Shown piece after piece: positions 24,426 to 34,700 of a stretch of 64,000 bases of DNA. The position numbers were made by a program, and so were the translations under genes. The stretch lies in NCBI RefSeq assembly GCF_901709675.1, contig NC_051105.1:9906604-9970603 (forward strand), given 5' to 3'. The stretch comes from Syngnathus acus. Taxonomy: Eukaryota > Chordata > Actinopteri > Syngnathiformes > Syngnathidae. Positions within the stretch are counted from its first letter, which is position 1, and each line of letters opens with the position of its first letter. The notes under the pieces are model-generated. The model was not told the origin of the DNA and did not search any database. It saw only the letters and a program-made list of their open reading frames with translations.

Positions 24426-25413
24426 CTACTGACTCCTTTTAACTCTTTTTTTCTTTCCGTCTTTTGCTTTGACTCCTTCCTTGATCAGATTCCTATATGA
24501 ATTTGAGTAGCAAAGTTGAATCCAAAATGTTTTTTTTTTTTTTATTATTATTATTTTTATGTTAGATGCAAGATTATGACATCTTGTTCTAACTGCAGAA
24601 TTACTTTTACTTTTTTTTCTCAGTAGCTTTGTTATAACGGAACACTTTGGAGTGCGATTGTCTATTTTTTTAATGTATAATCATAATAATGAATGGCTGT
24701 ACAATTCGCAGCAGGAACATTTAAAGTTGGCCGCTCACTGTGAAGATAATAACGGGGACGTCACACATGCGCCTGACATTTCGATAAAAGCATGGAAATG
24801 TGTCCTCGCTTTTCATCTTGACTCAGCCCTTGAATTTGAGTTTTATTACACCACATAGTCATTTCTCCAAATGACGGTAAATATAATGTCTTACAATTAA
24901 AAACAAAAAAGAAGTCTCACAATTTACATTTACGATTGACTATTTTGACTGACTAAGATTAATTTAATTTAGTAATAGTATATACTATAATAATTTAACT
25001 TAGTAATTTAGTGGCTAGTGGCCTCCCTCCCATGTGTTACAATACTGTAAGATTTTAAGAGTTTATTTTTAATTATTCATTTTTAATCTCCAAGTATTTA
25101 CATTATTACATTGAATAAGCCTGTTGAGACTTTTGACAAAATATAAAGAAATAAAAGACAATAGCTTTTTATGAAGTCAAATATAACAAATATAGTCATT
25201 GAGATCTGCAAGAAATAGAAACTTCTATTTGTATATTGTAAAAGAATTTTAAAAAACGTATAAAATGTCAATCTTACACATGGAAGCATGTACACTTTGT
25301 GTGTGTGTTTTTTCTCCTCACACTTGTTGACTGTGAGTATTTGTTCCAGCCTCCCAAGAGATAGTTTGGTCGCTCATTTTCCTCCTTGGTTGCATCCATT
25401 GCTCACTTCAATT

Positions 25414-25486
25414 TATATAGATTGAGCACCGTGCAAGGGACAACTAAATTGAGCAGTGCTGACTGAAGGACGAGGCGGTGACGTCA
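25414..25486 (+). promoter_or_regulatory. Possible fam237a promoter elements (TATA-like and CRE)
   Basis: A TATATA motif at 25414-25419 lies 65 bases before a perfect palindromic CRE, TGACGTCA, at 25479-25486. The fam237a start codon is at 25566. A 12-codon upstream reading frame (25505-25540) sits between the CRE and the start. CREs are common in neuropeptide gene promoters. If the TATA motif is used, the CRE would fall within the leader, so its role is uncertain. Confidence 0.4.
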
Positions 25487-25565
25487 CTAAACTTCACAAT
25501 TTTTATGGTAAGTGATCAATTTGTGTTTGAATCGATTTAGGTGGTGTTATGCCCTCAAAGGCCAA

Positions 25566-26782
25566 ATGGTGCCTTGCGGTGCTCACTGGCCTGATCTGCA
25601 GATGCCCCCGCTGGCACTGAATAAGCCAGTGGCCACAATGTTGGTCCTGAGCTGCGTGTGCGCGGTGCCCCTGCACTGCCAGGTGGACCCCCGGCAGGTG
25701 GACCCCCTGACGGTGCCCCGCGCCGACCCGCAGTGCTGGGACTTGGCGTCGGCTCGACTTCTGGAGATGCGCTCGCCCAGGGTGGCCGACACGGTGGCTG
25801 GCTTCTGGGGACTCATGGAAGTGCTCCGGGCGTCGGACAATGCCAAGCACACGACCCTCTTCTGGGACCTGGCGAGGATCTTCTGGGAAATGTACTTGGA
25901 CTGCGTCATGTCCAGGAGCCACGGCCTCGGACGAAGACACGTCACCAGGGTGCATTCCCTCACCACGGACAGTGAGTAGCAGAACAATAACAAAAGTAAC
26001 AAAAAATTAAATATTATTTATTTTTAACAAATCAAAATCCTCAACTTATTTTATGTGATTGTTTTTTTTTTTATTAAACAGACGCTCGTTGCATGTTGCT
26101 TTTGTCGACCTTTTGCGGTCCATATTTTAAGCTATTATAATGATAAATTTATTGTAAGTAAAATGGTACACATTACATCAATACGATTGTTTTATTACAT
26201 AGTTAATTATAAGCTAGCTGTTTCATTGGCATTGTTGTTTTTCACTGAATTAAATGCTTGAATGTCCAATAGTTTGCCATGGTAACACTTTTCAAAGTAA
26301 TACTACAAGTCAGTTGTTTAATGATTACCTCTCTGAAGGTGTACTTATTATTAAACATTTTTATAATTGATCTCGATGTCTCCTATGAGACAATATAAGA
26401 CAATAATTTCAAACAACACCTTTCACCTTTACATTCCGTATGTACAAAAAACACAAAATATGTTTGCAAATTTTAACGTATGTTAAAATACTATAAGCAA
26501 ACGTCTTGTATTTTTAGAGCATGTGAAACTGAAATTCAGTCTCATCGTCAAACTATGACTGCATCTCCGCTTTTTTTGTCACACGATCCCTTTTCTCAGC
26601 TTTAATGTTTGACTGCACTTACCTTTTTGCACCCGTGTGTGCGTGTGGATGTGCGTGTGGATGTGCGTGCATCTCCAGAGTCGTTCAAGTTCAACAGCTC
26701 CGGGGCAAACTGGAGGATGGGGCTCAGCGTCCGAGTGAGACACAAAGGTCACATCAAAACCATAAAGCGCAAAACTACTTGA
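25566..26782 (+). CDS. fam237a: FAM237A / neurosecretory protein GL (NPGL) precursor
   Basis: Two exons (25566-25971 and 26679-26782) encode 169 residues. A hydrophobic signal segment (about 23-38) is followed by an approximately 83-residue secreted part with two cysteines (57 and 113), then Gly122-Arg123-Arg124. Processing there would leave a C-terminal Gly-Leu-amide, the feature that gives NPGL its name. Conserved blocks include ADPQCW, LLEM, PRVADTVAGFW, LFWDLARIFW and SRSHGLGRR, matching vertebrate FAM237A. The family is a small secreted hypothalamic protein that affects feeding and fat storage; FAM237A has been reported as a GPR83 ligand. The C-terminal remnant after GRR ends in IKTIKRKTT and resembles the human tail. 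ATG 25566 is the first in-frame ATG; ATG 25602 (residue 13) is a possible alternative that keeps the signal peptide. The gene follows adam23 on the same strand, as in human. It could also be called npgl. Confidence 0.92.
26639..26672 (+). repeat. TG-rich minisatellite against the fam237a exon 2 acceptor
   Basis: About 2.5 copies of a 12-base unit (gtgcgtgtggat) end only a few bases before the acceptor cag of exon 2 (26679). A normal pyrimidine tract is almost lacking. Confidence 0.7.
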
Positions 26783-26792
26783 AATATGCACC

Positions 26793-26798
26793 AATAAA
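26793..26798 (+). terminator. Candidate poly(A) signal of fam237a
   Basis: AATAAA begins ten bases after the fam237a stop codon (26780-26782), implying a very short 3' UTR if it is used. Confidence 0.5.
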
Positions 26799-27197
26799 AC
26801 ACCATGACACTTGCTGGATAAAGCATGTTGCTTATTTGCTATTTTTGCCTTTTTTTGTCTTGACATTGAGAATTAACATACATATAAGCATACATGCATA
26901 CAAACACACATACAAACATGCATAGTATATACATGCTTGCATAGATGCAAAAAAAAAAAAAAAAAGATAAAGCAAAAGGTTATGAGGAAGCCATATCAGA
27001 ATCATACCCAAAAAGTAGACTAATAATAATTTTGAAAAAATTATTTCACGTCAGAATCTATGTTCAAGTCCACAGCATCGTGTTTTAGAGACATTCAGAA
27101 GAAGAAAAAATATATATAAGAATATATAAATTCGTATGAAGTCATAATTAAGTATGACTCAAGTGTCGTTACGTGGACGACGAAGTGTTGCTGACAG

Positions 27198-27205
27198 TGA
27201 CGTCA
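27198..27205 (+). promoter_or_regulatory. CRE-like palindrome upstream of prkra
   Basis: TGACGTCA, about 600 bases before the prkra start codon and 400 bases after the fam237a stop. The motif is perfect; its function is inferred only from position. Confidence 0.35.
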
Positions 27206-27606
27206 TTTAGTAGTGGGCTGCATGGAACATACTGTATTGTAAAGAAATTTTGCCAGGTTATCAAAGCTGTTGTTGTATATAATTGAGTCAAAATTCCGTT
27301 TTGCTTCCTATTTTCGTACTTAATTAAATTTCATTCTATTTTTTCTTTTTTTATTAATTTTTATTCTTACGTTTTGGACTAGAATCGGTGCTTCCTATTT
27401 TTAGCATTCTTTTTCTGTTCAATTTGATTTTTGAGTTGTGTGTATAATCACCTTTTTTTTTCCGAACCGATGCCCAAAACGCGCTGTGAAATGCATGAAC
27501 TGTTTACTACTTATACTATAACTTGCCAACAGGGAGCGATAACAAACAGCATGCAGACAGTTAAGTCACTTCCCGTGACCTCACGAACCCGGATGTTGTT
27601 ACCATA

Positions 27607-27622
27607 CGGCGGCGGCGGCGGC
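27607..27622 (+). repeat. CGG repeat in the prkra promoter or leader
   Basis: Five uninterrupted CGG units plus a partial one, 186 bases upstream of the prkra ATG, in an otherwise AT-rich region. Confidence 0.7.
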
Positions 27623-27807
27623 AACCTGCAGGCTAGTCGTCACACTGCCAACCACAATGAAAGCTTCTTTATCATCCCTACTTGGGGTTTCTTTTTAGTT
27701 GAATTAATCTTTTAAGATGTCCAAATAAACACATTTTAATTCATGCTCATAATCATTTACGGAATCACCAGCTAACAACTCGTCAAAACGATACAAGAGC
27801 CAGCGTC

Positions 27808-29767
27808 ATGTCTCAGGAAATTCACCAAGCAGTAACCACGTCCACCGACTCAAGGTTAGTCGCCCCCACCACTAATACTTTGTCAATATATTGTGTTGAG
27901 CTACGCTGTCGATAGTGAAAAATTGCCCAGCAGGGATAAATTAAAGTTTTCAGAATCTCAAAATGCGACTTTAGCATTTAAGAGGTACATTATGCTTAAA
28001 ATGTAACATTTGGATTTAATATTGGCGTTAAACCAACAAATAGTCTGCAAAGGAAAATTAAAATCCCATGTGCCGGTGATGACATTTCAAATCTGTGTGA
28101 CTTTACACAGCCCAAATAAAGATGCAGTCCCAAAGGCCAACGCCGCTGGCAAGACCCCAATTCAGATTCTTCATGAGTACGGCGCCAAGCATGGCAAAGT
28201 CCCTGTCTACATGCTGGAGAAAGCCGAAGGCGAGGCCCACCAGCCCAGCTTTGTGTTCAGCGTAACCGTCGGAGATGTCTACTGCACAGGTGGATGTTTG
28301 TGTATGCTTGATTTATTTTAGACAGATAGCCATTGTATTTGACGGTGGTATCTTCTGGTGTTATGTCTTCCAGGTGAAGGTCCCAGTAAAAAGACAGCCA
28401 AACACATGGCTGCTGAGGATGCGCTGCGTATCCTAGAGATTGACATGGCAGCCTTGTGAGTACACCCGATATGCTGCTCAAGTCATTCATACACAAACAA
28501 AGGTGTTTACGTTGATGTCCTTCCTGCAGGAACCTCCAAGTGAAAGCCGAGAGTAACGGTGTTGGAGCAGAATTATGCGGACACCCCAACTCAGTGGGCA
28601 TACTGCAGGTAATAAGTCATTCTGTTCATTACCCACATTTCACTGTTTTAAACTTTGTAAGCGTTTTTTTTAAATAGTGGAAGCAACTATCGACGCTAAC
28701 CCTGAACATGTGTGTTTGTGCTGTATGTTAGCATTAAGCTAATCTGTCTTTACTAGGGCAAAGGCATTGGTGACATGTACTTATTCCTTCCCGATAGGAG
28801 CTGTCCTTGCAAAGAGGTTGGCGTCTTCCTGAGTACACGTTGCTATCGGAGACCGGTCCGCCGCATGACCGAGAATTCACCACCAGCTGTGCAATAGAGT
28901 CCCTGTCAGAGACGGGTAGGTGCGCGTCGTTCATGGGAAATCATGCCGCGTGGCTGTTTGTCTTAATTGTCATTCGTCATTGCTCGTATTTTGACTGAGC
29001 AGCTACTGCATGCTCCAAAAAAGCGGCAAAGAAGGCAGCTGCCGAGAAGATGGTGGCTAAGCTTCAGAGTCTGTCAGGATCTTCTCTCATCACATGGGTG
29101 GGTCACGCGTCTAACGTAACGCCGAATGTAGCCACCCATGACCATTTTTTTACTTAATTGCCTCACAGACACCAAAGCCCAGGGTGCGATTCGACAATCT
29201 GAAGAGCTCGTCGGCCGAGAAGATTTCCTCCCTGAGGAGGAACCCGCTGAGTATTCCCAACACGGACTACATTGAGCTGATGGCCGAGCTGTCCAAAGAG
29301 CAAAACTTTGACGTCTCCTATTTAGACATCGGTAAGTGCTTGGAATTTTTATTCTTTCCAAGTGTATGATGCCTCCAAACAAACTGTTAGAAAGAAATCA
29401 GACTTGAATTTTTGCAATAGTAAACTTCAAAGTCTTGCACTACAGCCAAGATGTTTTGGATATTGTCCCAGTAAGAGTTTTTTTCCTGCATCATTTTAAA
29501 TCCTTTGAGTAGAAACGAGAAAGGTACCAACCTGCTAGTTTCCATGGCAACAGAGCTGCCTGATGCAGCCCTAAGCGACGTTCTAAGGACCTGTGTCTGT
29601 GTTTCGCAGATGAGTTGACAGCTAACGGTCAGTACCAGTGCCTGGTGGAGCTGTCCACCTCCCCCGTCACCATTTACCACGGCACGGGCATTTCTCGCAT
29701 TAATGCGCACAACGCCGCCGCCCACAGCGCACTTCAGTATATCAAGATCATGGCCTCCACCAAGTAA
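27808..29767 (+). CDS. prkra: PRKRA/PACT, dsRNA-binding activator of PKR and Dicer cofactor
   Basis: Coding exons: 27808-27854, 28111-28289, 28374-28455, 28530-28608, 28798-28915, 29003-29097, 29169-29331, 29610-29767; 306 residues (human 313). Three dsRNA-binding domains are visible: dsRBD1 (about 30-98, starts [11 protein letters not shown]), dsRBD2 (about 124-190, with [12 protein letters not shown] and a [12 protein letters not shown] helix) and the C-terminal non-RNA-binding dsRBD3 (about 233-302, with [10 protein letters not shown] and [19 protein letters not shown]). dsRBD3 in this family contacts PKR or Dicer. The protein is cytoplasmic; it activates the dsRNA kinase under stress and assists miRNA processing. 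The start MSQEIHQ resembles human MSQSRHR. TARBP2 is the main alternative, but the third domain and linker match PRKRA, and osbpl6 lies convergent next door as in human. Positions equivalent to human Ser246 and Ser287 are Ala and Thr. Confidence 0.95.
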
Positions 29768-29872
29768 TCCCCACAAACTGCACTGAAAGTTACATATTTA
29801 ACACAGACAAATCGTAACTAAAACACTTTTTATCGTGGCCAAAAACACCCTGTAGAGAACACAATTATTGGA

Positions 29873-29878
29873 AATAAA
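29873..29878 (+). terminator. Candidate poly(A) signal of prkra
   Basis: AATAAA 105 bases after the prkra stop codon; a second copy is at 30125-30130. Confidence 0.5.
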
Positions 29879-30508
29879 TATACAAATGCTTAAAATAGAC
29901 AATGCTCGACGAATTATGCTCCCTATGACCCTTTCTGTCGCCCTTTCTAACATGGCCGCCGTATTGGGACATCTCTTATCCAGCTGTAGTACCAGAAATG
30001 TTGATTGCACTAAAACTTCAGTTATAAAAAAAAAAAAAAAAAATAGCAGCAATATGTTCAGAGTGACAAAATGTACACACAACGCACTTACCCATTTCCA
30101 CTGCAACCATGTGTCAAATCAGAAAATAAAATAACGGAAACAAGCTGGTTCCTTTCCAGTAATTCTCAAGTCAGTATGAGATCGTTGTGTTGTTGTTCGG
30201 GCCCACGCACACAGAGGTCAAATTGAGTGAGTAAACCACGCACGGAAGGTCCGGTTTTATTAGTCCAAGCGCTATGTAGCAGCAGTGTACAGTGTTGATG
30301 AAAAGATATGTACTTTAGTTTCAATTGCACTTTTGAAAGAAGGTACCATCAGGGAACCGAGCGGACGCGGTGCGGTCCACGACAAAAACAGAACCTTTCT
30401 GTAAGGCATCTGCAACAATCATTGGCAGGCTACACATGCAGGTAGAACATAGATGGAGGGCTGTTTTTTTTTTTTTTTTTTTTTTTATAAATAAGAACAT
30501 CTTGTTTG

Positions 30509-30695
30509 TCCATTCTATTTTCCGCTTGTGCTGCAGGGTCACTCCAACACACACACCACCACATGGAGTCTTCACACCATTGGCCAGCAACCAGTCCAGG
30601 GTGTAGCCCACCTCTCGCCCAAAGTCAGCTGGGGTAGACTCTAGCTCACTTGTGACCCCAATAAGGACAAACGCTACAGAAAGTGGATAGATGGA
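30509..30695. mobile_element. Inverted pair of fish LINE/SINE 3'-tail fragments
   Basis: Positions 30581-30695 read 'gccagcaaccagtccagggt' and then the 'agtcagctggggtagactct' type of sequence through to 'gtggatagatgga', the common fish L2-type 3' tail with its GATG end. Positions 30509-30545 look like the reverse complement of the same tail ('tccattctattttccgcttg'). Both are diverged. Confidence 0.6.
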
Positions 30696-31755
30696 CGGCC
30701 CCTATTTTCAGGGTTCCAGATATGCTGTATTTACAGTTGCTTCAGTTGGCGTGTTGTTGTATGGTAGCATAGCAAAGAGCTTCGTTTACATCAACTGTCA
30801 AAGATATTTGGCAAGAACACAAGTTGTTCCTTTGGCTTAATCATCAGATGCAGATTGGTGCGAATGGTACAACTTCTCACCAGCAGTGTGTGTGTGTGGT
30901 CATTCTTAAATGCGTTAAGGCACAGCAAGTGAAACCAAATACTTGTTGTGGGGAGAAAGTGGATATATGATAAGCAATATTTGTCTTTGTTTTGTTTGTC
31001 AGCAAAAGTGTTGAAACAAATTGCCCAATGTTGTGGCTCTCGGTTTTAGAGGCTAGTTACTATTAAGGTAGCAGAAGCGGTATTTTCCTTAAATGAGCAA
31101 TAGGTGGCGCTGCTGTTTCAGGGTTGACCAAGTAGCTGCCTGAATGTGATGTTTTCTACTCAATATATTGACCCAACGTCTTTTTCAGTCAATGAATGAA
31201 TGAGATTGTTTGCCAGGACCTCTCTCGGCTCTGACGTCAAAGCAATTTGGATTGGGGTGCTCCAGATTTAGCCACAGTTGATAAGTGGTTAGTAATAGAA
31301 AATGTGTGTGACGTGTGTGGGTGTGGGTGGGCCCCGCTGAACATCTTCACATGTCATTAGATCCTCAGCTGTGTGGTTTGACAACTTGTTCCCCGTCACA
31401 AACCGTATTAAAAGGCAAAAAATAAATAAAATCTGCCAAGATATTTTATAAAAATATCTATTTTTCTACAACATTAACGATGTAATAAGTATGGCTGGAA
31501 GCCAGTGAAAGCTCTCTAAGCATGCATGTGGTCGTAGCTAAGTATAGCCGTCCGCGTTTAAGGCCGACTTGGGAGTCGTTAGAGAAGCTGAGTAAAATTC
31601 GACATAACCTTTGCAAGGACGGTGAAGGTGACCGTGAGGTTTCCTTCAATGGGGGGGTTGTCGCTCGCGTCCAAGTGCTTGTTTTAATGAGTCTCCTCAC
31701 ATCTTAAGTGTGCAGTCAGACGCTGAATGTGGAGAGCGGAGCGAAGGGCCGTGTG

Positions 31756-34700
31756 TTACCACAGGCTCACTGTAGGCTCCATGTTGATGAAACCAGGGTT
31801 CTTGCGCAGCTCCCAGTATAAGTTGTTGGAGACCCATCGTTCCCTGTGATTAGCGTCAACCACTTTCCTGCAACAAAACACAGATGTAAAATGTGACTAA
31901 AAAGTAGGTGTAGTAGGAGTAGTTCCCACTTCAACATCGGAGCTCCTAAAAAAACCCCACATGAGAAGCAAACACGATTATGGTGAGTCAAAGAGAAGCT
32001 AAGAATAGTTGAGAGTGTGACGCACAAATCAACTGCCTCTTTACATTTTGTTGTGGACTTCCGTCTTTCCTTTTTTTTTTATCCCAAATTCACTTTGTCA
32101 TTAACTCCCACGTCATTGTGACGCACAAGCTAAAGGTTGAAAGGGCTGAATTGTCATGCAAATGAATGGGAAGCAACAGGTTTGACATTGAGTGCACTTG
32201 TCTTACTTGAAGAAGCGGGGCTCCTGTTTGATATTATTATCTTCATTCCACTTCCTCCTGGTCCTCTGCAGGTTTTCAATTCGCTGCTTCTCGGAAGAGG
32301 CCAGCTCCAAGTTCCCCTCTTCTAAGTGCCTGGTATATATATACACGGCAGAGTGCACGTTGAGTTACTAAAGTTGCTATCCACCCTGTGGAATTTGTGT
32401 TTGACGGCGCTCCCCGTGACCTTTGATCGGGTCTGAAGCGTGCGTCCGTTCGCGGCAGGACGTCTTTAAGATCGGGACAAAGTTCGTTGAGTTCAGTGGC
32501 AAACCTGGTGAAGCCGTAGTATAGCTCGTAGTCGGTGGGCATGGAGCCTAGCGAGAAAAGATCCAAGTTTAGAGAGGACTTTCCCCCATTTTTGTAAAAT
32601 ATCAGGCTACCAACCTGGCCTCCAGATACATTTGGCAGAAGGTGGGACGCCACAGTAAACCCCCTCGTGCCATTTCCCAAAAAGCCTGTGGATGACTTTC
32701 CCTTCCTGATCCATCACAAATCCTTGGATCTCATTAACATTAGAACTCCAGTAGTTCCCCTAAAAAAAGAAAGAATGGCCCACTATCACCACATGGAGCC
32801 CGCAACTCCGAGGTGATAAAGTAAAGCAGTCAAACCTTGACGAAAGTGAGTTTGCAGAGGCAAGCGCTGCTTTTTGTGTTCCTGATGGTGATCTCGCCGT
32901 AGTGTTCGATCCACCGACGCCCGCTGAGGATGTTGTGGACGCACGTGGTGACTTTGTTCCATTCGTAGTGATCTCCAAACCTGAACACATCAACCGCAAA
33001 CAATGTAGACATGAAGTGGGCAAGGAAGCAAAATGTTTGATGTTGTTTTGTACGGCCAATTTCATGATCCAATAACTCGCGTTCACTTAACGCGACCACT
33101 AATTGACTGTGTCTAAATACACTTGATTGTTGTTAAAAACAATGGAGGGTACCTGGGAATCATGAGGCTCACTGTCCCAATTGGCAAGATCTCCATGGAT
33201 TTCCCCCAGAATTTGTTTTTCCATCTCACATCTGACAAACAAAATCATAACGTCACATTTATTGATGTTGAAATAATTGATTGCATCCATCCAGAATCCC
33301 GCCACTAATCAGCGGTGAAGCCTACCTTGCCAGAAGGTGAAATTCTTGGACTCGCAGTGGCAGGCGGAGATGGGAGGGTGGTGGCTTACCTTGACACAAC
33401 AACACAATTACTACTTTTACCCAACGACATTGCGTGAGCACAACTGTACCTGTTCTGAGAAAAAACAGAAGCCCTTGTCCTCTCTTATACATTCGTACGT
33501 CTCTCCGAGGAGTGGGTTGAATGGCTTACTTCCTGCTCGGTAGTAAGTGGATGAGTAGCCTGAGACAGCGAAGGCGGCGACCAGAACCTAGCAAAACAAC
33601 ATCACCGCTAACATCAACCGGAAGGAACCATAATTATGATTTTATTTTTTTATCTTTACCATGCGTTCAAAGGGATCCTCCGTCTCAGCAGCCTTGTCCA
33701 GCAACTCGCTGTACTCCATCTCTTCACACATGCGCTGCAGCGTATTGAGAGGCTCGTTGAGCTCCACGGGCATGGAGACTTTGGACAGGTCCTTGCCGAT
33801 GTTGTTTCGCAAGATGTTCCACAAGTTGATGTTACCCGTGTCGGGGCTGGGCGCCGGTAGACAGCTGCGCCGTCCGTTACGGAAGGCACAGCCGGCAAAG
33901 TCTCCGTTAGCCACTGCGGAGAGAAAGCACTTGGTGTGGCTTTTTTTTTTTTTTAAATGATACTTACAGGTTTCAGGATCTAAGAACGCGTGTAGAGTCT
34001 TCATGAATCATGGAAATAGATCCCGTCTTTGGACCTACTTTGTCTGGAAACGTTGTCGGTCACGCTGGCGTTGTCCTCTGAGATGTTATCGCTCACGTCG
34101 CTGACGTATGACTCATCGTCTGAACCCTGTTCAGGGAGGGGAAGATTTCGGAGAAAGTCCGACAAACTGGAGACAGCTTTGGCTACGCATCTGTATTAGC
34201 AGTCTCCTGGTGTTTTGGGTCTGAATGGGCCTGCCTTCGTGTTACGCTGTGATAAAAATCCCCTGGGAGTGATCCTTCACATGGCTCAATGCATGCCAGG
34301 AGAGCAACTCTTTTTAATAGCCCCTCCGAGGCTACAAGGGGAGTTAGCAGGCAGAGATGAAGCTTCCAAGCGGCCAAATTGTTCTTTTAAACAGAGCTGG
34401 AAGCTTTGTTCTAATTAAATATCAAGAAATAAAAGAGCAAACTGAAGCCAAATGAGGGATGAGGCGTCTGGCCCAATTAACAAGAGCCCTTCTAAGTGCC
34501 TGACTCTGATTGAGTTGCTCTCATTAGTTGCTAGTTAAGCCACGATGCTCCTCGCAGTGCACCTCCAAATTACCTCATTCTCTGACGAGCTGGCCGATAG
34601 GAGCACTTCCTGGGCGTCAAAAAACTCGGAAACAGACTCCGACATGGAGAGCCGGCTCTCATTAGAGGCCTGCTGAGTCAGCGGGATTCCCATCTGCTCT

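Larger units (their letters stand above)
23044..25565. other. adam23 3' UTR and intergenic region to fam237a
   Basis: The first part is the presumed adam23 3' UTR, ending near the poly(A) signal at 24420. Beyond it the DNA is AT-rich with poly-T, TTA and TG-rich tracts and no convincing exon. The last 150 bases hold TATA-like and CRE motifs that may belong to fam237a. Confidence 0.55.
26783..27807. other. fam237a-prkra intergenic region, synteny joint
   Basis: It starts with the fam237a 3' end and a CATA/CAAA-type simple repeat (about 26873-26940), a poly-A run, then AT-rich sequence. A palindromic CRE lies at 27198-27205 and a CGG repeat at 27607-27622, both probably in the prkra promoter or leader. 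No gene is seen. Confidence 0.6.
29768..31755. other. Convergent intergenic region prkra/osbpl6
   Basis: It holds both 3' UTRs, poly-T/poly-A runs, a pair of oppositely oriented LINE/SINE tail fragments (30509-30695) and a short GT repeat near 30881-30898. No exon is recognisable. Confidence 0.6.

Noticed and set aside
25512-25565. Upstream extension of the fam237a frame
   Set aside because: The extension has no ATG (it opens at GTG) and adds residues before the signal peptide; the first in-frame ATG is at 25566.
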